Source: an uncultured Acinetobacter sp. (lineage in GTDB: Bacteria; Pseudomonadota; Gammaproteobacteria; Pseudomonadales; Moraxellaceae). Taken from it: a stretch of DNA of 50,667 bases. The translations under genes were made by a program, and so were the position numbers. Below the pieces are notes generated by a model. That model saw only the letters and a program-made list of their open reading frames with translations. It ran no database searches and was not told the origin of the DNA. Positions 1-8,050 of the stretch are shown piece after piece. Where the stretch lies: contig NZ_CANQLZ010000016.1 of assembly GCF_947624825.1 (NCBI RefSeq), forward strand, positions 1 to 50,667. Direction: 5' to 3'. The number at the start of each line of letters is the position of its first letter. The first letter of the stretch is position 1.

Positions 1-70
1 TCCAACCTGGGCTCGAACCAGGGACCTGCGGATTAACAGTCCGTCGCTCTACCGACTGAGCTATTGGAGA
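1..70 (-). tRNA. tRNA-Asn (GTT), 3' end cut by window edge
   Basis: Reading the minus strand from 70 downward gives an acceptor arm TCTCCAA, a D arm, an anticodon loop CTGTTAA with anticodon GTT, and a T arm with GGTTCGAGCC. It is identical over its visible length to the complete copy at 234-309. The last six bases, including CCA, lie outside the window. Confidence 0.93.
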
Positions 71-193
71 ATCTGAATGCGATTATAGAGCGTTTTTTTA
101 AAGGGTCAAGCGCCAATTGAAAAAAAATCAAAAAAAAAGTTTAAATGTTTTAAAATTAAGCAATTAGCTTAAAAGTACAAAATTTTAGGCAAT

Positions 194-225
194 AAAAAAC
201 CCACTTATTTGAAGTGGGTTTTTTT
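194..225 (-). terminator. Terminator hairpin between the two tRNA-Asn genes
   Basis: Stem CCCACTT/AAGTGGG with a 5-nt loop, flanked by A-runs and T-runs on both sides, so it could work in either direction. It sits just downstream of the 234-309 tRNA, so the two tRNAs are probably separate transcription units. Confidence 0.85.
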
Positions 226-233
226 AAGAATCT

Positions 234-309
234 TGGCTCTCCAACCTGGGCTCGAACCAGGGACCTGCGGATTAACAGTCCGTCGCTCTACCGACTGAGC
301 TATTGGAGA
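234..309 (-). tRNA. tRNA-Asn (GTT)
   Basis: A complete 76-nt tRNA on the minus strand. The acceptor stem pairs TCTCCAA with TTGGAGA, followed by discriminator G and an encoded CCA at 236-234. The anticodon loop CTGTTAA carries GTT (Asn), and the T loop is TTCGAGC. It lies upstream, in transcription order, of the second identical copy, with a strong hairpin between the two. Confidence 0.96.
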
Positions 310-407
310 ATCTGAATGCGATTATAAATGAAGATTTAAATGCGTCAATTATTTTTTAATAAAAATGAATCACTTGCATGTTTTGTGAGCAAATTTTTCA
401 GTTGTGA

Positions 408-438
408 AAAAAAATCACCCAAAACAGGGTGATTTTTT
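408..438 (-). terminator. Terminator of sodB
   Basis: Stem AAATCACCC/GGGTGATTT with a short AAAACA loop and T-tracts on either side. It lies directly downstream of the sodB stop codon on the minus strand. Confidence 0.85.
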
Positions 439-456
439 AGAGCTAAAAAATAAAAA

Positions 457-1083
457 TTATTTTTCAACGCCAGCTTCAAGGCCTGCATATTTCGCGTTAG
501 CGTAATCCCAGTTTACAAGGCTTTCTAGGAAAGTTTTGATGTAAACAGGACGTGCGTTACGGAAATCGATGTAGTAAGCATGTTCCCAAACGTCAATTGT
601 TAATACAGCTACTTTGCCATGCGCCATTGGCGTATCAGCATTTGAAGTTTTAAGGATTGATAAGTTACCGTTTACTTCATCAGCCACTAACCATGCCCAA
701 CCTGAACCAAATTGAGTGGTTGCAGCAGCAGCAAATTCTTCAGCAAATTTTTCGTAAGAACCAAACGCTTCGTCAATTTTAGCTGCTAACGCGCCAGTTG
801 CCGCGCCGCCACCGTTTTTAGCCATACAGTTCCAGTAGAACGTGTGGTTCCAAACTTGTGCTGCATTGTTGAAGATACCTGCTTTAGACGCATCATTTGC
901 AGAAGCAAGGATAATTTCGTCTAAAGTTTTACCTTCAAGTTCAGTGCCTTTGATTAGGTTGTTTAAGTTAACAACATAAGTGTTGTGGTGCTTGTCGTGG
1001 TGAAATTCTAAAGTTTCTTTGCTGATGTGTGGAGCAAGATCTTCATAACCGTACGGAAGAGCCGGTAAAGTAATCGTTGTCAT
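457..1083 (-). CDS. sodB: Superoxide dismutase, Fe type
   Basis: A 208-residue cytoplasmic superoxide dismutase that converts superoxide to oxygen and hydrogen peroxide. The metal-ligand regions are visible: an N-terminal helix with LEFHHDKHHNTYV, then NHTFYWNCM, and the C-terminal DVWEHAYYIDFRNARP. The AAQVWNHTFYWNCM and FGSGWAWLV segments are typical of the iron form rather than the manganese form. The open frame extends 32 codons upstream, but the start at 1083 (MTTITLPALPYG) matches the family N-terminus and has an AAGGAAT ribosome site. It is a single gene with its own terminator. Metal choice is inferred from motifs. Confidence 0.97.
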   Translation of the reverse strand: MTTITLPALPYGYEDLAPHISKETLEFHHDKHHNTYVVNLNNLIKGTELEGKTLDEIILASANDASKAGIFNNAAQVWNHTFYWNCMAKNGGGAATGALAAKIDEAFGSYEKFAEEFAAAATTQFGSGWAWLVADEVNGNLSILKTSNADTPMAHGKVAVLTIDVWEHAYYIDFRNARPVYIKTFLESLVNWDYANAKYAGLEAGVEK

Positions 1084-1224
1084 GTGTCCAATTCCTTGCA
1101 TGTGCTGGGTTTTGAGATTAAAAAGTGTGATTATTGTAATCCATTCTTGATCAAATAGTGTATTGATCTTGAATAACAATACATAATAAAACCTGAATTT
1201 ATACAGTTCATTAAAAATAAAAGA

Positions 1225-1983
1225 TTAGATTGGATTATTCAATTCAAAATAGCTGGTTTGGATGCCAAACTCATCACTCAACGCTTGTGCTAAGCGCTGT
1301 ACACCATAGCGTTCGGTGGCATGGTGACCACAAGCGTAGTAGTGTACGTCAAGCTCTTTGGCTTCATAAAAGGTGCGCTCCGACACCTCACCTGAAATAT
1401 AGGCATCACAGCCTTGTGCTGCGGCTTGATGAATGAAGTCTTGGGCACCACCGGTACAAAAACCAATTTTTTGAATATGTGTTTTTTGCGCAGGCAAATG
1501 TATTGCATTAAAACCTAGACGCTTTGATACATAAGTTTGAAACTCCTCAGGAGTCATGGGTGCATCTAAATAGCCAATATTGCCAATAGGATGACGCTCA
1601 TTGGGATTAAGTGCTTCAATTGATTTAAGTTCTAATAAATCAGCAATCGCCGCATTATTACCTAATGTTGGGTGACTATCGAGCGGTAAATGATAAGCAA
1701 CCAAGGAAATATCGTGCTGAATTAGGCGTTTAATACGCTGACCACGCATGCCGGTAATGGGGTAGGCTTCGCCTTTCCAAAAGTAACCATGATGCACCAA
1801 TAAAAGGTCAGCACCTTGGGCAATGGCAGTCTCAATTGCAGTTTGTGAAGCACTCACCGCGCAGACAATTTTATTGACTTCACCACGTCCTTCAATTTGT
1901 AAACCATTGGGTGCGTAATCCTTAAACTCAGCGGCTTTTAAGGTTTGATCACACCACGCAATAATATCTGTTAACTTTGCCAT
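1225..1983 (-). CDS. NIF3/YbgI family protein (GTP cyclohydrolase 1 type 2 homolog)
   Basis: A 252-residue member of the NIF3-like family, which forms toroidal hexamers with a dinuclear metal site. Metal-binding motifs are present at both ends: LLVHHGYFWKGE near residue 60 and GHHATERYGV near residue 220. The length matches E. coli YbgI (about 247). The biochemical role of the family is not settled, and the GTP cyclohydrolase name is only by homology. It starts with ATG at 1983 behind GAGAATT. It lies on the same strand as sodB, but a 140-base gap suggests separate transcription. Confidence 0.92.
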   Translation of the reverse strand: MAKLTDIIAWCDQTLKAAEFKDYAPNGLQIEGRGEVNKIVCAVSASQTAIETAIAQGADLLLVHHGYFWKGEAYPITGMRGQRIKRLIQHDISLVAYHLPLDSHPTLGNNAAIADLLELKSIEALNPNERHPIGNIGYLDAPMTPEEFQTYVSKRLGFNAIHLPAQKTHIQKIGFCTGGAQDFIHQAAAQGCDAYISGEVSERTFYEAKELDVHYYACGHHATERYGVQRLAQALSDEFGIQTSYFELNNPI

Positions 1984-2112
1984 AAATAATTCTCGATCTT
2001 AGCTTATGCATCAGGCTATGATAAATTGTAACTAAAGCCAACAAAAGAATCTGTGTGTTGGACTTAGAATAACCCCTTTACATGATGACAATATTAACTA
2101 GAGGAAAACACT

Positions 2113-3300
2113 GTGCGCCGGACCTTAACTTGGTTACCTTGGCTATTACTTGTGTTGGTGATTGCCGGATTTTTTATATGGCAACAACGCCAACAACCTC
2201 AAGCACCGATTGCGGTTGATGGGGTAAAAATGCCAGCTGAAAAAGTCGAGCCTTTAATTGACACTTCACGAGCAGGCGGCGTGACCTCGTATAGTGCTGC
2301 CGTTAAAGTGGCTGCGCCTGCGGTGGTCAATATTTTTACCACCCAAAAAGTGAAACAAGCTTCGCATCCTTTACTCAATGATCCGATGTTTAGAGAGTTT
2401 TTTGGCAACCAATTGCCTGACCAATTTAGCCAAGATCATAATGAAAATAGCTTGGGTTCAGGCGTGATTGTGCGTGAAGATGGCTATATTTTAACCAATA
2501 ATCATGTGATTGAACAAGCTGAGCAAATTGTGGTGGCATTGCATGATGGGCGTCGTGCATTGGCAAAAGTCATTGGTTCTGACCCTGAAACAGATTTAGC
2601 CGTGATTAAAATTGAGCTGAATCAATTGCCAGTGTTACCTTTTAAATTAAGTGGCAATGAAATTGGTGATGTGGTGCTTGCCATTGGTAACCCATTTGGT
2701 GTGGGACAAACAGTGACCCAAGGCATTATTTCAGCCACAGGGCGTAGTGGTTTAGGCATTAACCGTTATGAAGATTTTGTCCAAACCGATGCTGCGATTA
2801 ATCCGGGCAACTCAGGTGGTGCTTTAATTGATGTGGCGGGCAATTTGATTGGTGTTAATACAGCTATTTTCTCGCAATCTGGTGGCTCACTGGGTATTGG
2901 TTTTGCCATTTCAGCACCAGTATGTCAGCATGTTTTAAACTCAATTTTAGAACATGGTCGGGTCATTCGTGGTTATGTGGGCTTACAATTGTTGCCTGTA
3001 GAACAACAAGATGTGCTTGCCACTAAACCTTCAGGTGTGGTGGTGGCTGCTGTTGATCCAAGTGGACCTGCAGCTCAAGCGGGTATTCAAAAAGATGATG
3101 TGTTGTTAAAAGTGAATGGTCAAGAGATTGATTCATCTGCTTATTTGGTCAATTATGTGGGTTTTCAAGCACCCAACAGTAAAGTGAAAATCGATCTACA
3201 GCGAGCAGGTCAAGCGCTTGAAACTGAAGTGATTGTCGCTGAGCGTATGGACAAGCCACAGCTTGATCCAAATCAGCAATATATTCCATTGCCGCGTTAA
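2113..3300 (+). CDS. Membrane-anchored trypsin-like serine protease with one PDZ domain (DegS/AlgW-like)
   Basis: A 395-residue HtrA-family protease, probably inner-membrane-anchored and facing the periplasm. An N-terminal hydrophobic segment (about residues 5-23) precedes the protease domain. The catalytic triad is readable: His131 in TNNHVI, Asp161 in PETDLAVIK and Ser234 in NPGNSGGAL. A single PDZ domain follows (about 285-375). One PDZ plus a membrane anchor resembles DegS/AlgW, which cleave anti-sigma factors, more than two-PDZ DegP. The substrate here is unknown. The start is GTG at 2113, with AGAGGAAA just upstream. It is monocistronic and ends in a shared terminator. Confidence 0.93.
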   Translation: MRRTLTWLPWLLLVLVIAGFFIWQQRQQPQAPIAVDGVKMPAEKVEPLIDTSRAGGVTSYSAAVKVAAPAVVNIFTTQKVKQASHPLLNDPMFREFFGNQLPDQFSQDHNENSLGSGVIVREDGYILTNNHVIEQAEQIVVALHDGRRALAKVIGSDPETDLAVIKIELNQLPVLPFKLSGNEIGDVVLAIGNPFGVGQTVTQGIISATGRSGLGINRYEDFVQTDAAINPGNSGGALIDVAGNLIGVNTAIFSQSGGSLGIGFAISAPVCQHVLNSILEHGRVIRGYVGLQLLPVEQQDVLATKPSGVVVAAVDPSGPAAQAGIQKDDVLLKVNGQEIDSSAYLVNYVGFQAPNSKVKIDLQRAGQALETEVIVAERMDKPQLDPNQQYIPLPR

Positions 3301-3305
3301 GGCAT

Positions 3306-3337
3306 AAAAAAAGCCAGTGACATGCACTGGCTTTTTT
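3306..3337. terminator. Bidirectional terminator
   Basis: Stem GCCAGTG/CACTGGC with an ACATG loop, an A-run before it and a T-run after it. It lies between the convergent protease gene (plus) and Tim44-domain gene (minus) and can serve both. Confidence 0.87.
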
Positions 3338-3348
3338 GTGTTTAAGAC

Positions 3349-4347
3349 TTAACTTTCTTGTTGAATACCTGCCACTAACCAATCTTGGTCAGAGCCAGCA
3401 GGTTTTACAAAATGCCAAATTTCGGTAAACGGTTGCGGTAAGCTGTTTAAATCTTCGCTGACTGTACCCGTAAAACGTACGCTGACAATGTATTGACCAT
3501 TTTCAGTGGTTGAGTCAGTGACCATTGCATTTAAGTTTGAAAATTCAGCAACATCGTGATCTTGATTGGCCATGATGTCGTTATACATCGACTGGTAAAG
3601 ATCAGGTGTTAAGTAGCGCTGAATTTCATTCACGTTACTTGCATTATTCATAGATTGAATATGGTTAAAACGTTGACGCGCAATACGTAAAAACGCAGCA
3701 GGTTCTGTACCGTCAGGTAATTGGCTACCGCTATTGGTATATGCCGAACCAAACACCGGTGCTTGCTGAGGCGCTTGACCAAATGGCGCATTGTTTTGTG
3801 GCGTTGAACCACCTACATTTTGCCCAAAGATATTGGCATTGTCGCCTGATGCTGGTGGTGGTACTTGACCAAATGGCGCATTGTTTGCGCCATGATTTGG
3901 TGCATAGGGATTAGGAGCTACTTTTTTTTTTGCGCCGAATTTACGGAAGATAAAGAAAGCAGCAGCAGCGGCCAGTAAAATCCAAATCCAACCTGGAATA
4001 CCACCTTCTTCTTCAGCAGGTACGGCTTGCGAAGCTGCTTGAGAAGCAGGCGTATCATCTGCTAGTGCATTGGCCGCAACAGCACCAATTGCAGCACCGG
4101 CAACACCCGCGGCAACCATACCACCCACACCTGGACCAGATTTTTGTTGAACTGGTGCTGTAGCAGGTGCGACAGGTTGTTGAGCAGGTGCGGCTTGACG
4201 CGGCTGTTGATAAGATTGCGCAGGGGCAGCTTGACGGCTCATCCCTTGGTTCTTACCACTACCCGCACGTTTTGCTTCTGCCATAGGTGCAACTAAAAGA
4301 GCAGCAGCTAAAATACCCGTCATCAAACTACGCTGTCGAACTTCCAT
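3349..4347 (-). CDS. Tim44-like domain protein with signal sequence and low-complexity linker
   Basis: A 332-residue exported or membrane protein. A signal-like N-terminus (about residues 8-25, ending PMAEAKR) is followed by a Gln/Ala/Pro-rich stretch, an Ala/Gly-rich hydrophobic stretch (about 75-95), a transmembrane helix (about 120-137, IPGWIWILLAAAAAFFIF) with a basic flank, and a second Asn/Pro/Gly-rich linker. The C-terminal 130 residues resemble the Tim44 fold, including FLRIARQRFNHIQSMN and a final domain ending HFVKPAGSDQDWLVAGIQ. Bacterial Tim44-domain proteins have no agreed function. The gene lies downstream of radA, 107 bases away. Confidence 0.82.
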   Translation of the reverse strand: MEVRQRSLMTGILAAALLVAPMAEAKRAGSGKNQGMSRQAAPAQSYQQPRQAAPAQQPVAPATAPVQQKSGPGVGGMVAAGVAGAAIGAVAANALADDTPASQAASQAVPAEEEGGIPGWIWILLAAAAAFFIFRKFGAKKKVAPNPYAPNHGANNAPFGQVPPPASGDNANIFGQNVGGSTPQNNAPFGQAPQQAPVFGSAYTNSGSQLPDGTEPAAFLRIARQRFNHIQSMNNASNVNEIQRYLTPDLYQSMYNDIMANQDHDVAEFSNLNAMVTDSTTENGQYIVSVRFTGTVSEDLNSLPQPFTEIWHFVKPAGSDQDWLVAGIQQES

Positions 4348-4454
4348 TAAAGTATCCTGTATTTAAAAATCGAATTTACTGTGTATTTATGCCGTGATTT
4401 AGCGTGAATTTCAACACTAAAAATATATATTTTTGCATCCAGATGAGTTTAAGT

Positions 4455-5846
4455 TTAACTTAACTCTTCACTTAAACGCATTGCCTCAGATAAAGCTTCA
4501 TGTAAACGCGCTACACTAATTAAGGTCACGCCATCAATCTCTTTTTGTGGGGCATTGCCGCGCGGTAAAATAATATATTTAAAGCCATGTTTAATTGCTT
4601 CTTTTAAGCGTTCTTGACCATTGGGAACTGGGCGAATTTCACCAGATAGCCCGACTTCACCAAACACGGCCATTTGTTGGGGTAGTGCTTTACCGCGTAA
4701 GCTTGAGGCACAAGCTAGTAGCACGGCTAAATCGGAGCCGGTTTCGGTAATTTTTAAACCACCCACTACGTTGACGTAAACATCTTGCCCTGAGGTTTGC
4801 ACCCCGCCATGTCGATGCATCACTGCCAAGAGCATATTTAAACGGTTTTGATCTAAACCTAAAGCTACACGGCGCGGTTGACCATGTGCATCATCGACTA
4901 AGGCTTGTACTTCAACCAATAAAGGGCGTGTCCCTTCACGGCTAATCATGACAATGGAACCGGGAATGGCTTCATCATAACGACTTAAGAAAATGGCGGA
5001 TGGATTGGCCACTTCACGTAAGCCTTTATCGGTCATACCAAACACGCCCAATTCATTGACTGCACCAAAACGGTTTTTAACTGCACGAATCATACGGTAG
5101 CGTGAATCAGATTGACCTTCAAAATACAGCACGCAATCGACCATATGTTCTAACACACGTGGACCTGCCAAAGCGCCTTCTTTGGTGACATGACCCACCA
5201 AAAATAGGGCAGTGCCACTATTTTTGGCATAGCGGGTTAAGATTGCTGCCGATTCACGGATTTGTGAAACGCCACCGGGCGCAGATTGCAAGCTTTCGGT
5301 ATACAGAGTTTGAATCGAGTCTAAAATCGCCACCGCAGGGCGTTCATGTGCTAAGACTTCGCAAATTCGCTCAACGCAAGTTTCCGCCATAACTTTAAGG
5401 TGTTCGGTGGGTAACTCTAAACGTTGGGCACGTAATGCCACTTGTGATAAAGATTCTTCACCTGTGACATATAAAGCCGGACTATTTTGCGCTGCCATAT
5501 GCGTTGCAGTTTGCAGCAAAATGGTAGATTTACCAATTCCGGGGTCACCGCCAATCAGCACTACAGAGCCGGTGACTAAACCACCACCTAAAACACGGTC
5601 AAACTCACCAATGCCAGTATGTAGCCTCGATTCTCGCGACACCGAAACTTGATTTAAAGTGGTAATGTTGGCGGCTTGTCCGGCATAACCCACACTTTGT
5701 TTTGGACTGGCACGATGGGTCACCATAGGCGCAATACTAACTTCAACCAAACAATTCCATTCACCACATTCACTGCATTGACCTGACCATTTAGGATGGT
5801 CAGCCGCACATTGTTCACAGCGATAGACACTTTTTGCTTTAGCCAT
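4455..5846 (-). CDS. radA: DNA repair protein RadA
   Basis: A 463-residue RecA-like DNA-branch-migration ATPase used in recombinational repair, close in length to E. coli RadA (460). Features in order: an N-terminal four-cysteine zinc finger (CEQC, then CSEC), Walker A GGDPGIGKST, Walker B VAILDSIQTL, the RadA-specific KNRFG motif, and a Lon-protease-like C-terminal domain ending in IILPRGNAPQKE. The frame is open for 20 more codons upstream, but the start at 5846 (MAKAKSVYRCEQC) matches the family. No strong ribosome site is visible there, so an upstream start at 5882 is possible. Confidence 0.96.
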   Translation of the reverse strand: MAKAKSVYRCEQCAADHPKWSGQCSECGEWNCLVEVSIAPMVTHRASPKQSVGYAGQAANITTLNQVSVSRESRLHTGIGEFDRVLGGGLVTGSVVLIGGDPGIGKSTILLQTATHMAAQNSPALYVTGEESLSQVALRAQRLELPTEHLKVMAETCVERICEVLAHERPAVAILDSIQTLYTESLQSAPGGVSQIRESAAILTRYAKNSGTALFLVGHVTKEGALAGPRVLEHMVDCVLYFEGQSDSRYRMIRAVKNRFGAVNELGVFGMTDKGLREVANPSAIFLSRYDEAIPGSIVMISREGTRPLLVEVQALVDDAHGQPRRVALGLDQNRLNMLLAVMHRHGGVQTSGQDVYVNVVGGLKITETGSDLAVLLACASSLRGKALPQQMAVFGEVGLSGEIRPVPNGQERLKEAIKHGFKYIILPRGNAPQKEIDGVTLISVARLHEALSEAMRLSEELS

Positions 5847-6009
5847 AATTTTACGCACAGGATGAAAAGACTGTTTAAGCATAGCCATAAAGCCATAAAA
5901 TCCCAAATGCTGACGCCATGCTTTGTCGCTTTATTTATGAAAAAACATGCAAAGCGCCTGCTTTGCTCCGTATAATGCAGCATTATATTGAAAGAATTAA
6001 AAGGTAAGC

Positions 6010-6381
6010 ATGTCACAGTCACTGCCTTATATTGATGCCATTGCTCGCGAAAAAAATCGTGATGTCTTATTTGTACATTTTGAAGATCCCAACAGCCCGA
6101 TTTGTGAAATTGTTTTGGCTTGGTTAGAAGATCATGAAATTGGCTATGCTGCGTGTTTGGGTTTAGAAGAAGAAAGCCTACACAACCATGAACTTGAGCA
6201 TACCTATATTGACTTAGCCGTCGATGAAGAAGATCCAACCTATCGCGAGTTATGTGAATATTTAGAAGATGACGACGGCAATATGAAGCTCGATGGCGTA
6301 TTGTTCTTTGTATTGTCTTTAGAAACGGCATTAGAACTTGCAGCAGATCGCGCCGTGGCCATGACCACACGCTTACAGTAA
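6010..6381 (+). CDS. Conserved-looking hypothetical protein, acidic, 123 aa
   Basis: I do not recognise a named family. The 123-residue product is acidic, with clusters such as DLAVDEEDPTYRE and EYLEDDDGNMKLDG, and has no signal peptide or membrane helix, so it is probably cytoplasmic. The start at 6010 lies behind AAAAGGTAAGC, a good ribosome site. Base composition matches its neighbours. It is divergent from radA with about 160 bases between starts, and it ends at a strong shared terminator. It is probably a genuine genus-level conserved gene. Confidence 0.8.
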   Translation: MSQSLPYIDAIAREKNRDVLFVHFEDPNSPICEIVLAWLEDHEIGYAACLGLEEESLHNHELEHTYIDLAVDEEDPTYRELCEYLEDDDGNMKLDGVLFFVLSLETALELAADRAVAMTTRLQ

Positions 6382-6383
6382 AA

Positions 6384-6410
6384 AAAAGCCACTTTTTAAG
6401 TGGCTTTTTT
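6384..6410. terminator. Bidirectional terminator
   Basis: Stem GCCACTT/AAGTGGC with a TTT loop, A-run before and T-run after. It sits between the convergent 6010-6381 gene and the AGCS symporter gene. Confidence 0.87.
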
Positions 6411-6414
6411 AATA

Positions 6415-7761
6415 TTAGTACAATTCACCGGACTTACGCCGCGCGATAAAGTCCTTAGATTCTTTGGCAATCACACCGGATAACAGCAATAAAGCAATAA
6501 GGTTGGGTACTGCCATCAAGCCATTAAAGGTATCGGCAAATAACCACACTAAATCAAGTGTGGCGATACAGCCAATAAACACCGATGCAATATAGATGAT
6601 GCGATAGGGCAACACGAACTTTTCACCAAGCAAATAGGTGGCACATTTTTCACCATAATAACTCCAACCCAAAATGGTTGAATAGGCAAAGAAAATAATA
6701 CCAAAGGTCACCACCCATCCCCCTATGCCGGGTAAGAGTTGATCAAATACATGAATGGTTAATACCGCCCCTGTTTGCTCGCCAAAGCTGTTGCCTGCAA
6801 TAATAAAGCCCATCACTAAGACAACACCGGTAATGGAGCACACAATAATGGTGTCAATAAAGGTGCCTGTCATAGACACTAAACCTTGACGCGCCGGATG
6901 GTCAGTTTTTGCTGCTGCCGCCGCAATAGGGGCAGAGCCCATACCGGCTTCGTTGGAAAACACCCCACGCGCCACACCGTAGCGAATAGCAGCACCAATT
7001 GCACCACCCACTGCCGCTTCACCAGTAAAAGCATAGGTAAAAATCATCTTTAAAGCCGGCATAACCAGTTCAAGATTATTTAAAATAATAATCAAGCCAC
7101 CTGTGACGTAGCCAATTGCCATCACAGGTACAATCACTGAAGATGCTTTAGAAATAGATTGAATACCGCCTAAAATCACCAAAGCAGAAAAAGCGGTAAT
7201 GATGACGCCGGTCATCCATGTTTCAATGCCTAAGCTATTTTCAACCGCTAAGGCCACGGTATTTGATTGCACCGAACTACCAATACCAAATGACGCTAAG
7301 GTGCCAAACAGGGCAAAAATTAACGCCAGCCATTTCCACTTTAAGCCGCGTTCGATGTAATACATCGGACCACCCGACATTTCGCCTTTTTCATTTTTAA
7401 CACGGTATTTAACCGCCAAGACCCCTTCACCATATTTGGTGGCCATGCCAAATAGCGCGGTCATCCACATCCAAAACACCGCACCGGGTCCACCGAGTAC
7501 GCAAGCTGTAGCGACCCCTGCAATATTACCTGTACCAATGGTGGCAGACAGGGCAGTCATGAGCGAGGCAAATTGAGAGATATCGCCTTCTTTATGCTGG
7601 GGATGTTTGCCAAAGACCTGTTTAAAAGCCAAGGGCAGCATGCGAAATTGCCAAAACAACAAACGAAAGGTCAGAAATACCCCAGTGCCGACAATCAGCA
7701 CCAACATATAAGGCCCCCAAACCCAACCACTTAAGGTTTCCATTAAACTTTGTAGCTGCAT
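6415..7761 (-). CDS. Alanine/glycine:cation symporter (AGCS family)
   Basis: A 448-residue multi-pass inner-membrane protein of the sodium:alanine symporter family, importing alanine or glycine with Na+ or H+. Hydrophobic helices run through the whole sequence. Family-typical segments include SATIGTGNIAGVATA near residue 90, GGPGAVFWMWMTALFGMATKY, and SNEAGMGSAPIAAAAAKT in the middle. The start at 7761 has AAGAGAA upstream. It is transcribed away from cycA, and both carriers probably handle small neutral amino acids, so shared control is plausible. Substrate choice between alanine, glycine and D-alanine cannot be read from sequence. Confidence 0.93.
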   Translation of the reverse strand: MQLQSLMETLSGWVWGPYMLVLIVGTGVFLTFRLLFWQFRMLPLAFKQVFGKHPQHKEGDISQFASLMTALSATIGTGNIAGVATACVLGGPGAVFWMWMTALFGMATKYGEGVLAVKYRVKNEKGEMSGGPMYYIERGLKWKWLALIFALFGTLASFGIGSSVQSNTVALAVENSLGIETWMTGVIITAFSALVILGGIQSISKASSVIVPVMAIGYVTGGLIIILNNLELVMPALKMIFTYAFTGEAAVGGAIGAAIRYGVARGVFSNEAGMGSAPIAAAAAKTDHPARQGLVSMTGTFIDTIIVCSITGVVLVMGFIIAGNSFGEQTGAVLTIHVFDQLLPGIGGWVVTFGIIFFAYSTILGWSYYGEKCATYLLGEKFVLPYRIIYIASVFIGCIATLDLVWLFADTFNGLMAVPNLIALLLLSGVIAKESKDFIARRKSGELY

Positions 7762-7890
7762 AAATTCTCTTCTTGTTGTGTATTGTGATCACTGTATGCA
7801 AGGGCTATGCCACACAGTATTTTTTATGATTTTTGCAAAGCTTTGGCTATTTTTCCCATAAAGTTGCGTATTTTTCAAGCAGTGAATAGG

Positions 7891-7905
7891 GTTGAATCAT
7901 TCAAC
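7891..7905. promoter_or_regulatory. Palindromic operator candidate between two divergent amino-acid carriers
   Basis: GTTGAATCATTCAAC is a perfect dyad of 7-base arms around a single central base. It lies 130 bases upstream of the AGCS start and about 145 upstream of the cycA start, in the only non-coding space between them. The shape suits a dimeric regulator. The identity of the protein is unknown. Confidence 0.4.
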
Positions 7906-8050
7906 TTAGCCTATATTTAAGTGGTTGATTTTGAGCATCAGAAAAAACAATTAAGACTAAAGTATTCTCAAAAAATATAGATTGGGGGCAATTTTTTTTT
8001 GTGATTTGGTGTTTTTAGGCTACTTTGTCGCGATGGACATCGAAGATGAA

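Noticed and set aside
1..326. Prophage or island attachment site at the tRNA-Asn repeats
   Set aside because: Only 160 bases lie between the copies and they hold just a terminator. No integrase or cargo is present.
5720..6370. 216-residue minus-strand ORF spanning the radA start and the 6010 gene
   Set aside because: It lies antisense to the 6010 gene and out of frame with radA, and its Cys/His/Leu-rich composition is not natural. Both real genes have family or ribosome-site support.
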